From Phorcus lineatus (lineage: Eukaryota > Mollusca > Gastropoda > Trochida > Trochidae), in contig OV121081.1 of NCBI GenBank assembly GCA_921293015.1, positions 3,782,001-3,846,000 on the forward strand: a DNA stretch of 64,000 nucleotides, in the 5' to 3' direction. Positions 37,434 through 49,321 of the stretch are shown piece after piece. Made by a program: the position numbers and the translations under genes. How positions within the stretch are numbered: position 1 is the stretch's first letter; each line of letters starts with the position of its first letter. Below the pieces are notes generated by a model. That model was not told where the DNA came from, ran no database searches, and worked only from the letters and a program-made list of their open reading frames with translations.

Positions 37434-37500
37434 AATCATTTTAATCCGATACTAGTATTTCGTCAATAGTATTGACTCATCAGGGATGAAACGATATGAT
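37434..37500 (-). ncRNA. Type I hammerhead ribozyme (left arm)
   Basis: Mirror image of the ribozyme in the right arm, encoded on the minus strand. The core CTGATGA is the complement of 37477-37483, stem II is the GTCAAT/ATTGAC hairpin, GAAA follows, and cleavage is predicted between the complements of 37448 and 37447. Confidence 0.85.
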
Positions 37501-37809
37501 CGTTAACATCGCGTTACAAGCGTTTTTATAACAAAATATACGTACAATGTACAATGCTATATTGTAAATTATGCTAATCAGGTGACATCATGGTACTTCC
37601 TTGTTGGTCTTCTGATTGACACAATCACTCTCTCATGAGTTTACCCCTTGAGCAATATGTTAATGTGACATAATCTCTTTTGTTTTGAATAGTTAGAGAT
37701 ATATGTCAGCGATTTAAGGGTATGTCACCTGATTAGCATAATTTACAATATAGCATTGTACATTGTACGTATATTTTGTTATAAAAACGCTTGTAACGCG
37801 ATGTTAACG

Positions 37810-37876
37810 ATCATATCGTTTCATCCCTGATGAGTCAATACTATTGACGAAATACTAGTATCGGATTAAAATGATT
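37810..37876 (+). ncRNA. Type I hammerhead ribozyme (right arm)
   Basis: All core positions are present: CTGATGA (37827-37833); stem II G34-T39 pairing with A43-C48 around the loop ACT (37834-37848); GAAA (37849-37852); stem III TAC/GTA with a 2-nt TA loop (37853-37860), then T37861-C37862. Stem I is ATCC (37823-37826) with GGAT (37863-37866), extended beyond an internal loop by ATCAT (37810-37814) with ATGAT (37871-37875). Self-cleavage is predicted after C37862. Stem I is open, hence type I. Short stem III hammerheads of this kind are known from animal retrozymes, Penelope-like elements and satellites, where they often need dimers to work. Confidence 0.88.
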
Positions 37877-38279
37877 CTGCAAACGACTATGTGAAGTATG
37901 TTATATTCAATCTACATGTGACCTTGCGTTTGAACCAATTCATCTGTTCATATATATATATATATATATAACTTGACCATTAATCTGTCGTTTTGTTGAG
38001 TACTCAAGACTAGTTTCAATGAATATAGAATAAGATTATTCTTTATTTTGTTAGTCAATATTTGACGTAAATTATAATGTCCTTCTCAAGAAGGTGGCTT
38101 TTGCAATATTTACAACAAACCTTCGCCGTTACAGATAAATGACTTATTTATCCAAAAGTATTTTACATTTTTCAGATTTTTTTAAGTCAATCAGATACGA
38201 TCTTTGTTGAAAGATAGGTCACTCCGTTTACATATCAAAAATAGAAACATAATTGAAAATCCAACTACTCATGTTTTAG

Positions 38280-39725
38280 TTGTCAGTATCAACATCCACA
38301 TAAGATTATTAAACTATCATAGATGCAGATATGCAGTTTTATGTACATCATAAATAAGTTTCAATTACTCTTTGCTGTAAACAATCATGAACATCAAGCT
38401 TAATACAAACCATGAGATCTTCGCCTATGAAGACAGTAATATATAGCTGGCTGGACACCATTTCACGGACATCAATAAGTGGATAGTTTTCTGAAGCTTT
38501 CTAACACATTTGCAATAAAAACACACAAAATGAGACCATTAGTGTCATCATTGATACTGTATTAATTAGGAAACAGTCAAAACTTTATCTTCACATAACA
38601 ATTATCTGTGTGATTATCAGTGCTAAAAATCAGTCGACAAATTTCAGGTAAATAAGGACATTTCCTCAAACTTAATCAAAGGCGTATTGATTTCATTATG
38701 CAATGTATGTTATTTAACGCTAAATCATTTAAGAGAACTTTGAGTTTCCTGAAAGTAGGGTCAGTGTGACCTTTTTGAATAATGCTTTAAACTAGCGGCT
38801 GTTCAAAAGCCTTTTTTTTTTTACTAGAGTGACACTTGAAACACATGATAAACGTTTTCCTGTCGTAAAAATACTTGTTTACATTCGAGAAATCTTTAGT
38901 TGCCTGCAACTTAGGCAAACTGCAGTTTTCTTTTCAACTTCCTTGTGCATATTCGTTGAATAATAAACTTATTCAAAGCATGTTTATCACACTTCAACCG
39001 GGAAGGCTACATGACAAATATAATCCCTCACCATGAAGTTGGGACTTATGTTCCTGAATGTTTTATTGCAAATAACTGCAGACAGGAAATGCTGTGCATC
39101 TAAAGCTCAATAAAACGCATGTATACTTGCATTTGTATGCAGAAGGTTAATAAATTTTACCCGGAACGACAACGTGGAACATGTGAGTTGTAAAACAAAC
39201 ATCTGTATATATAGTTAGGTTTTGGCCTCGAAGGAAAGCAACAAATAGATGGTGATTAAAGATTGGATGTTGTTGAAGTTTAATATTAGTTGGTTGGCTG
39301 TCAAACATGACTTGAATATGAATGCGGCCATCAATGTGGCACTGTAGCATCAAGATATGATTGTAGGCTTTATTAAAATTATTTTCTTTCACATGTCAGT
39401 ACAAATCAAAGAGGTGAGACAAACTATCCTAAGTGATACACATCTACAGTGATTTTTGTAAATACAGGGTAACAGATACTTACAACGTACAAATTCACAC
39501 CAAGTGAGAAAATCTAAATACATGATAAATAAACGAATGAGAAATTTGAAAATCAGATAATAAAGGTCGTGCTGTCATGGTGTCATGATGATATTTCACA
39601 TGATAATAATGAGGCTCATTGCTGTGCATCATCATTGGGTTATCTCATTCACTCTTATGGGTAAGATAAGTCGCTTAATGTAAAATAAGATCGATAAACT
39701 ATCTCAATCTGTGTATCAGGTTGAA
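38280..39725. repeat. Array blocks B3 (second part), C3, D3
   Basis: B3 continues at 38280-38500 (shared 'ggatagttttctgaagcttt'), C3 is at 38935-39145 (shared 'caggaaatgctgtgcatcta') and D3 at 39590-39725 (shared 'gataaactatctc'). The order and orientation match the left part of the array. Confidence 0.6.
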
Positions 39726-41689
39726 TGCTCAATTTCAAATGTTTGAAATTTGGAACTTTACCATTCTTGGTGTATGAAAGTCTCAGAATAATGATGTTAA
39801 TTTCATCTCTAAATAATACATGTTAATTTTATTTTTGAATAATCTTTGTTGTCGGATTAAATGTATGTTGACAAATAAAATTTGACCTTAGGGTTGACTA
39901 TCAAATATTTCCTCAAAATCAGGAGATTTTGAGATGTATTTGTACTTTTTTGTATATTTGAAAAAAAAGTAGTATTAGAAAAGTCTGGAGCTGCAATTTT
40001 TATTCATTTCCCCCACAGTTCTCAACTTAGGAACAGGTGTCGTCCTTTCCTCATTCTTGATACTCTTACTTTAAATGAAAATGGACATGAAATTTGATGT
40101 GGTAATAAGTGATTAAAACAGATGTATTCAAAAGAAATGTTTTGGTACAAGTTGTCTAAGTGAGATTCTCCCCTATGTAGGGGAAACCAGGGCACATTGG
40201 GACAAAACGCTATTTTCCAGTGTGTTCGTAATCTATGAAGACAATAATATGAAACCTCGTAGATTTAAAGCAACCTTGAGTGTCAAAATATGAAAATAAG
40301 AGACAATGAAATATAACAACAAACTGTATGTATAAATGAGAAATAAAAGAGCAAAAAATTTTGTACCAAACTACCCCACCCTGGGTAATGAGACATGAAA
40401 CAGTGAAAACAGGGGAAATATCCATATCTGTAAAAAATAATGATTAAAGATACATGACTTCCTTTCAATATCATCAGCCCCTCTTAGCATTGTATGCTTG
40501 AAATGCACTCTTGAAGATATTAATGCCTCTTATTTGTATAAGGATATGTAAGTGATAATTTACTAAAGAGAGAAAAACAATGAATTTTCCAGCAGTGTTA
40601 TAATCCAATTTTCAAAACTCAAAAGGGTTATGTATTTTTGGAAGTTCTTTTAAAGACTCTAAATATCGTCCTTTTCAAGAGGCTGAACAATCATTATTAA
40701 CAATTAGTCAAAATTTATCAGTGCTATTTTGTTGCACCAACGTTACAAAATAATTAATGTCTTACATTTTAAAAAATAGTACATTGCATGAAAATAAGGA
40801 GAAGAATTCATCGGATTGTCCGCTAGACCATTATTATATAGCTCATAGTTTCATCTGGTTGTTATATTCTTTAATGGTTTTTTTATGTCTTTTATGTTTA
40901 TTTCATGTAAATAAAGTTATCTCTTTTAAACTGAACTTATGAAAGTTATTGAAATGGAGATAAGTAGTTTTCGAGTGTCTACAAACCTAAACATGGGTTT
41001 CATAAGTTGTGATTAACTTGCGGAGGAAATTGCAATAGTGAAATCACATAACTTTGCTTCTGGTGCGAAGTCACGTGTCATAGAGATTTATTTTCTAATC
41101 ATTATAATCAATGAGGCTACTACAGGGAACATTAAACAAACGTTTAAGCACAGAATCATGAGGAATGTCTGCAAGTAAAAGAGAAGTTGCGGATAGACAC
41201 CAACCTTACAAATATTTCCATGTCCATGAGTCATTTAGATTTTTAAGTGAGTTTCTTGTGCGGATGAGTTTAATTAATGATTCCACCAATATTTTGATAT
41301 TAAATACGCTAGAAAAAAATACCACGTTTCAAATTATAATTTTACATTTATTTAACTATAGACGATAGGCAACGTCAGCCAATATTTTTAAATTATCAAA
41401 AAAACCTCACAGGTTTCTTTTTTGAAACGTTTCTTTTCTTATTTCTTTTCATTGATATTGAATAATTCTTTGGGATTGGATGTCGTTGATATTGGTGTTT
41501 CTGTGAGCAAAGATCAAGTAATGTTAATCTTTTATTCACCTGTCTTCTCTGTAAGCTCAGTATGGAGAACAATCAAACAAACACTACATAAAACTTTCGG
41601 TTCAAAGCATGTTGTGCTATTATGGATTGTAGTCGAAAGTTTGCAACGTCTGTAACGAAATCTGTTCATCTATGGTAATTCTTACAAAA
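39726..41689. other. Non-coding stretch between D3 and E3
   Basis: AT-rich, with chance frames of 61-77 codons and no recognised domain, RNA or repeat. Confidence 0.5.
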
Positions 41690-42079
41690 ATCTGTTTCTA
41701 TGTGTCTGCCTAGCTATAAGTAACAAACATTTACAAGCAGCATCTCACAAAAGTAAACATTCTCAAAGGAAAGTAAAACAGGCTGATAATGTGTCCTCAG
41801 TAACAAAAACAACTTGAAAGATGATAAAGTCAAGGACCTTTCAGCACGGAGTTTCCATCAAAGATCTTTTTGTCAGGACAAGCTATCTGTTTGTGCATTA
41901 ACTTGTGCAGTGTGATGACATATTTACAGAAAAATTAGGAGAAAAATCGCAAACGTTGCACAAGCTGATACGAATGTTCTCGTACGTTGGTAGACATATC
42001 AGATGATTTACAGCATACAAAAAGACGCAGAAGAATTAACTGGATCGAAAGTCGAGGAAAAAACTGGCCAATTCGTTTA

Positions 42080-42130
42080 ATGACGTTATGCAAACACGTG
42101 CACAATTACGGTACACGTGCACATATAAAT
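42080..42130. promoter_or_regulatory. Conserved double E-box segment, block E copy 3
   Basis: Two CACGTG motifs (42095-42100 and 42114-42119) stand 19 bp apart, preceded by TGACGTTATGCAAA. Spacing and flanks closely match the copy at 52.1 kb. Confidence 0.45.
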
Positions 42131-42988
42131 TGAGAGTTCTTCCCAAATTGATTCAAATATATTTGCTGGTGAATATTGTTTGCTTTTTATGATAAACAAA
42201 TGTTTTGATTGTACATGATATGCAGTCTTTTGATGTATGTAAGACTAAACGATTCATATTGTAGTAAATGTTAGGTACGATTAAGAGATATGGTAAATTT
42301 ATAAAAAGTAATTTAATGTCTATCCCAATGATTTATTTTCATCAACTATTCATGTTTTCATAGTTAACTGTAATTAATATTTTACCGTGTTTAATTAGAA
42401 GTAATTTACAAGATGAAAAGATGGACATTACTTGAGTTTTTGACAAGGCACGTGTCGTTTATAAATAAATGAAAAAAAGACATTGCCTTTTCCTTCTGAC
42501 ATTTCAAACTGCTCATCCAGTATGAACCGACACGTTAAGAAAGGTTATGAAAATGTCATCGTAGAGCTCACCCAGCATAGCAAGCAACAGAAGGAAGAGT
42601 GGATTCTCTTTACCACAACAGGCTACATAGCGACTTTATCAATTTCTTTTACCATATATCATTTCTATCTCAGCATTCAGCCTCGGGCGATAATCGCGAT
42701 TTGAGATTGAACTGATAATCGACAAAAACGATGAAATATTCAATATACAATTCTACTGTTGTGAAGGTTGGCTCAGCCTTACAACTCCCCTCACCTTTGC
42801 GCGGTAAATGTGATGAAGAAATAGTCGATGTGGATTTCCTCTTTTACACCAAACACTTAACAGTTTTAAATCGTTGACCAAATGATTTATCTACTTAAGT
42901 GGAAAACAATCTCTGAAAATCTTTAATTATTGTTTTCTTCTGTGTCAGGCATGCACATTCACTGGTTTGTGTGGCCAGATGATTTACC

Positions 42989-43052
42989 CCCATAAGTCAG
43001 ACGCCCCATAAGTCAGACGCCCCAAAAGTCAGACGTCCCATAAGTCAGACGA
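42989..43052. repeat. 16-bp tandem repeat, 4 copies
   Basis: The unit CCCATAAGTCAGACGC recurs at 42989, 43005, 43021 and 43037 with one or two changes per copy. It lies between blocks F and G. Confidence 0.93.
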
Positions 43053-44085
43053 ATCAGTAAGTAAGCAAGTAATGGTGAGCACTATGTTTATAAGAGAAAA
43101 TAAAAGGTACATATGATAATGTACTTGTTGTTGTAATAGATAGTTTGTGTTTTCACGAGGTAGGCTTTCAAAAGCTGAATTTCCCTCCATGATACTAATT
43201 GACTTACTCACTAACTGCCACATTGTTTGACCAGATAGATCTAAGCGGCCCATCAAAAGTGGCATTCAAAAACGGCTTTCATTACAAATCTGAACAATAC
43301 AATACTGCACTATACAATATTGTAATCAGACATTCATATATTCCAAGGAAAATAGTGAGATATGTTTGTGGTTATGTTAACTTTAAAACAATTACTAATA
43401 TCCTGAGTGAATTATACATGTAAAAGATGACATCTTGCTTCGTTAAGGTTTTCACGATAAAATGAATTATTATAAAATAAACAAATAATACATGCATATG
43501 AACTTAAAAAGAATTTTTAATATCGAAAGGAATAATGACACTGCAAAATTGAAACGGTTATATACCGAAAACATCGTAACAAGTTTACATATAATTATTA
43601 TTTATCATATGGCTTTCCATCGCTTTTGTTTAAATATGGAATACTTGTATTTTCATTGTATCATCCTATATTTGTTCTCTTCGCAGTGATACTGCAACCC
43701 TCATATATTAACTGATAGTTAATTATTTGTTTCCAATAACAATTATTCAATTGATATTAAAGAAATAAGGCCGAGCCTTTTGTAAGAAATAAACCCCCCA
43801 GAAATCATAACGCTATTACTGAATCTAATAACTATGTCAAGATTGTAAGGATTTGATTGCTAATTTTGAGGTGAATAAAGTTAAACTTTTAGTTAATTCC
43901 ATCTTTCATCAAATAAGGATTAATTTGCATATAACAGGTTATGCCATTTGCCGCTCATCAGTTCGTATGGCCAACCCTTTCAACAGCTGATGTACTGTTG
44001 TGGAACATTTGAAATAACAACGTGAGAATGTCTTTGATGTTAATGTTTCTCTTTCAAAAGTTTTAAGTTTTGATGCCTGAACATA

Positions 44086-46130
44086 ATTATTGATAACGAT
44101 GCGCTTGAAACAACTTGAGTGTAGTTAAAAACGTGTGCTAAAGTCAATACCCTCCCTATGCTGTGTGGACATGAAAACTCAACATGCTCTTTGTAATAAG
44201 TGATATTGAGGTAGAATTGTAGTAATTAACAGAATTTGCCTGTTAACATCATTATCCTCTTCATAGCAATGAATAGCTAATTCGAATAATAGCGAATAAT
44301 TGCCGACGTGGTATTTTGTATAGGAGTTTCATAACAATTTATTACGACACATGAAGTTTGAAATTGCCTGGACTTCTTTATTCATTCATAATACAAACGT
44401 TTTCATTCACACATTTCTAACGACAACCCATTCATTCTTCAAACTTTCAGTTTATTGCCTTAATCTTACTTACCGTGATGAATCATTTGACTGAATGATA
44501 AGATATTGCAAGAGAAGGAATTCTAACGTATATCTGCAAGGTTTTGAATACATCATATCATCTAAGCTTGTGACTGCTTTCTGTGTCGCCAAAATTGACA
44601 TCTAAAAAGTCTGTTTATTGATCAACATGAATTGTTATCTATCGGGTACAGAATGGTTTACATATTTTGACGAAGAGAAACAATGGCAGTCGCCATGTCA
44701 TGACGTTATTCAAAGGAAGATGACTGAATACGCTTTATTTTATATCCTGGTGCATCTTTCTTCCTACTTCGTAAATAAACGTAGGAATTGAATTGAATTT
44801 AAAGGTGTGAATATCTAAGATCGTAAATTTAAATATATTGAGACTGTGACGTGGTTTGATATTCATCCGCTGTCCCGTTCCTGTATAGGTACGATACAAA
44901 CTTGTTTATTAACACAATGAAACGTTTGGAAAAACAAGTTGGTAATAAATAGGATATTTAACTCGTCATCCTGTCATATGAAGTTTATGTGCTTCGTGAA
45001 CTCATTTTGATTTGACCCTCGCCTTAACAAAGTTATTTCACTCGGGACATGACATGACACTTGATTAGAAAGGGGAAGCTCGTTAGATATCCTAGAAATA
45101 TGACTTTATTGCTTCCCTGTACCTACAAGTTTTCTTCTATGAAAAAACACACACCGTGAGACTGTCATTTTATACCTCTCAAAGGGAATAAATACCAACG
45201 TTTTTCCAATGTACAGGTAATAATACGATATATCATATTTATATCAATGTCCTATTCTCTTTGAATAAAGTGTAAAGTGGCATTTTATCAATTGACATAC
45301 GAGAAACCTTAAAGGAAACTAAAATCTAGTGAAATTGCCTTTCATTAAATTGGACCAAAACGTTCCCACAATATTATGCGATTTAACTGTTTATGAAGAG
45401 AGAAATGTGTGCGGTCCTGGGAACGTTGCGGAAGTTTGAAAATGACAGACAGAAAAGACAGATGAAAATGTGTCTCCACGTGCAAACACACAACCAACGT
45501 GCAAACATGCATCCCACGTGCACGTCCAAGGGAACATAACGAGGCAACTGTTCTTAAAAGATCAAATTTTACAAAAAAATATATAATGGTATTGCAGACC
45601 ATATCTTTCTAATTAAAACAGTTCAGTTTTCCTTATATCAAACAATTTTTGGGGTTAAGCAACTTCTGTTTGAGGTATGCTTTTAACCTTATTAGCAATT
45701 TAAAATCCAGATGATAACGTTTGAGTTTTTGGTGGCTTAAAGATTTGGTCTGCTTTATCTAGCGTTATGTAGATGATATTATTGAAAATATTTACCAGTT
45801 CTTATCACATAGACAATAACTAATAAATTATGTGATAATAATTGTCATATCAACATATATCATTATGAGTTTTATATTTATGACAGCTACTGATGAAAAA
45901 TAACAAACAAATTTCATAATGTAGACCTTATGTTTGTTTTAGCTGTAAAATATTTTCTTAGGTAGATATAATCGCCGTAACACTGAATTAACATGACAAT
46001 ATAAGGATATAAGGGTAATATGGGGACATTTTAAGTCTCCTTACAGTACATTCTTCCCAGACTGGTCCTCCGATTCCTCGACAAAATTTAATGTCAACAG
46101 AAGAAAAACCCGTTGGTGTACAATGTTCTT
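44086..46130. other. Non-coding stretch
   Basis: No gene seen. Near 45478-45530 three CACGTG or close variants are clustered, and an 85-codon minus-strand frame (45345-45602) overlaps them without domain features. Confidence 0.5.
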
Positions 46131-48540
46131 CTATATAATTCGTTTCATCAACATGGGTTTTCACTCAGATTGCAAGAAACCCAAGTCACGGCCTACTTGA
46201 AGCTGAGATAACATATATCAACCCAGGGAACACGCGATTTTTGTGTGGAATTCTTGTAGTGACAGATACAGGTTTTGCTGGTATTGATAGTAAAGAAGGC
46301 AAAATGATTACATTGCAGTTTATTTGTTTACTGCAAAAATGCTGTTTATTTCTGCCATGCATGATTTTAGATTGGATCGTAATTTCAAGAATTCAAAAGT
46401 GTTATATTTCAATGTCCTAGCGTGCAAGAATGGAAAAGATTGGTTGAAAAGATATAGATTGTTTCATCAGTATTCAAATAGTTTATGTTTCAAATTGACT
46501 TAACTGTATTAACATAATTTCAGAATAATTTTAATTTTTGTACCCAAAATAGGATTGCCATTTGTATAATATTTATATGTAAAAGTGAGAGTGCCTGTAT
46601 TCAGGTCATAATTTTTAATGTCAATGCCAAATTATGATTTGTAAATACCATAATGATTTTTACACGAGTCATTGCCGGTGAATTAAAGTGAGAGTTAGTG
46701 AATAACTTTAGTTTTTCATTATTCATTTAATACCCAAAATAGGTTTTCCGTTTGTCAGTAAAATACATTCACTTCAGAGAACCACAGACGTGCCACATTC
46801 TCAACGCAAATAACTGAATGCTTTGACAACTGCTTATTCTTGTTTCACTGATTATAACATAAAGGCTATCAATTAAACCATTAAAATGTCATTAGAGGAC
46901 AAACTGATGAGTTTTAAGAATGTTTACAACCTTCCAAATGCCTCTTGTCAGCTAGACTTAGTTTGATAAAAGTACAACAAACGTTTGACAAGTTATCAAA
47001 AGTTTAGATAAAATTAAATTCGCATGTTATACCTTAATAACCAATAATCATATCCTTTCTCACAATAATTCAAGTACAGAATGAACAGACTCGTTAAAAA
47101 TGGTTAAAGGTTATGAAAATGTCATAGGGCAGCTATACCAATTGCAATCATTCAGTGCAACAGAAGGTGACACCATCGGGGTTCGAGTCCTCAACAATAA
47201 ACAGAGCTGATGTACATGTCCCATTCTGTTACTGTTACTCCCTCAGTACATGTTTCATTGTCAAACCTTCATTGAAACCTTCCCTACTTTAATTTGGTGT
47301 TCCGGAAAACAAACTTTTATTACAAGGTCCTGTGCAAGGATTTTCCACTTTGAATATCAAGACAATATGAACATACATGTATGTTACATGAATGCATTTT
47401 GTTTAGTAATTATTTTGCTTATTGTTTCCTTAGGCTTAGGATCATAGGACACGATCAAATCGTTGTGTAAGTTTGTAATGATCTTACCTCTCTTAAAGCA
47501 ACCTTTAATTCCATCTTCTTTACGAAAATGTATGTTTTATACCATAAATCATTCGACAGAAATTCGTAAATGATCCCTTGACTTTTGAAAATTTATTAAA
47601 TTCATTAGTATTTCAATTTCTTTATATTCTAGCGAACCATTCACAATTTGTCGTTTAATTCAAATGTGTCATAAGGTTGTTGAAACAACAGTGAAGGGTA
47701 AACAATTTGCATTTTTTAAGAAAAACTTCTTACAAGAGACAGGTGACTATATAAGTAATCATCCCAATCTGTCAGTGCAATCAAGTTCAAAACCAGACGA
47801 AGTGGAAGGATGTGAATATTTTCATTTGTTTCAACTTACACAAGAGACAGGTGACTCCATCTCAAAATGGAGAAATGGAGACCAGATCTCAGAATGTTAA
47901 GGCCGTTAATTACCCCCGAATGTGTCTGATAATGCACTCCCTCACTCTCTATGTGTTTGATTGTGTATCGGGTTTAAGAGTAGTTGATAATGGCTTCCAG
48001 TACGACTTTTACTCACAGTGACACTTCAAAAGATTTTCTAAGATTCAAGTAGCACAATCTTAACGTTTTTGTTACGATGCTTCCAAATGGGAGAAAAAAC
48101 TCGACACAGGTATACTTTTAAAAAGTTCATCAACAATGACTACAAAAGCTGAAACTTTAATATAAGCTGAAAACTAAAATTATTGTTGAAAAGAAAGGAC
48201 TACTTGCTCAAGTATTTGTTTCATGAATTTCATCTCCAATATTGGAAATATAATAACAAGAAAACTGATCAGCAGTTAAATTCTATTGATTTATATCAAT
48301 AAAGAAAAGTTTATTTTAAAAATAGTTTGTCTAGTAAAATGTGAATTAAATCAGTTGAAATGACAAATATCAAAAGAGGATATCATGTTGAGTTTCACAC
48401 AATAAAGTTTCGGTTCATTGCTGACAGTGTGCATTTTCCACATTTGATTCTTGCGATTATCTTTATTCAATATACCTTCAATCTGTCACTCAGCTCTAAA
48501 AAGTGACATTATCCTAAGATATGAGATGAATAAACATTTG
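46131..48540. repeat. Array blocks A5, F-like, D4
   Basis: A5 (46140-46270) is weak but aligns with A6 and A7 through 'tttcatcaac' and 'gaagctgagataacat'. An F-like copy lies at 47075-47185 (shared 'aaaggttatgaaaatgtcat'). D4 is at 48385-48540 (shared 'gattatctttattcaata' and 'aatctgtcactca'). Two partial repeats of 'agagacaggtgact' (47736 and 47844) resemble the end of the F-like block. Confidence 0.5.
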
Positions 48541-49144
48541 TTTAATAGTTATACTTATCAAAATGTTAAAAATGGAATTTCAATGTTTTAGAAATAGCTT
48601 AAGGTAAGCGATATACCTTTGTATTTTGTCAAACTCTCTTGATTAACCTCACGCTATTGATGACATTATTTAATAGACATTAAATAGATAGCGGACACAT
48701 CCTTTGCCATAAGATACAGCGATTGTTTCTGCCAACTGTCACTTGCCATTATGGCGAATCTTAAATCTCAGAAAATAGGATAGCTGCAAGTTTCGGCATC
48801 ATCAAATTGGTGAGCACAGTGTTCTTCGCCGCTATCCATGTTACATTTTCATTTTGATATAAGTTTCATCAACAGATTAGTTGAAACTCGTAAATTGACA
48901 GTTTATCATCTTGTAATGCACACAGTAAGTGAGTGCTAATCTTAGGAGACATTTTCTTTCTAAACCACAAGTAATACAAGGTTTTCCGAACATATTCGTA
49001 TGTTACATAAGAAAATATCAGACGCCAACAGCACTGCTCTTGTTTGTAGTTGCAAATAACTTTTTTGGTAAGGAAATCTGTTTCTTCACGTCAGTTGTCT
49101 CAAGAATCACATTTTTGAAAACCCCCTTCTCCATCAATCACAAG

Positions 49145-49321
49145 TATGTAAACAAACATCTCACAACAACATACAATTTCAAAGAAAGAAAAACAGCAAG
49201 ATAAGTTGACACCAGTAAGAGAAACAACAATAAAGAAGATCACGTCAGACTACCTATCAGCACAGATTGTCTTTGAAATTACTTCCCTGGAGATAAGTAT
49301 ATCTGTTTGTGCTTTAAACTT
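49145..49321. repeat. Block E copy 4, part left of the insertion
   Basis: Aligns with block E3 up to 'atctgtttgtgctttaaactt', where the TIR element interrupts it. The right part of the same block resumes at 51892. Confidence 0.6.

Larger units (their letters stand above)
37423..37887. mobile_element. Palindromic fold-back element with two hammerhead ribozymes
   Basis: Two 166-bp arms (37423-37588 and 37722-37887) are inverted repeats in which I find no mismatch, separated by a 133-bp spacer. The ends (GTCGTTTGCAG and its complement) are each flanked by TA, compatible with a 2-bp target duplication, though the left flank is a TA run, so this is uncertain. No protein is encoded. Each arm contains a complete type I hammerhead motif, on opposite strands. 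Identical arms imply recent formation or ongoing conversion. It sits inside the decayed block array. Confidence 0.9.
41690..44085. repeat. Array blocks E3, F, G
   Basis: E3 is at 41690-42160, with the intact target 'gcattaacttgtgcagtg' near 41900 and a double E-box at its right end. F is at 42505-42605 (shared 'ggttatgaaaatgtcat') and G at 43925-44085 (shared 'tgagaatgtctttgat' type sequence). The 73-codon plus frame at 42483-42704 covers F but is not preserved in the other F copies, so I do not call it a gene. Confidence 0.6.

Noticed and set aside
42483..42704. 73-codon plus-strand frame over block F
   Set aside because: The frame is not kept in the F-like copies at 47.1, 52.4 and 58.2 kb.
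47150..47200. GGGTTCGAGTCC resembling a tRNA B box
   Set aside because: No A box at the right distance and no cloverleaf can be folded around it.
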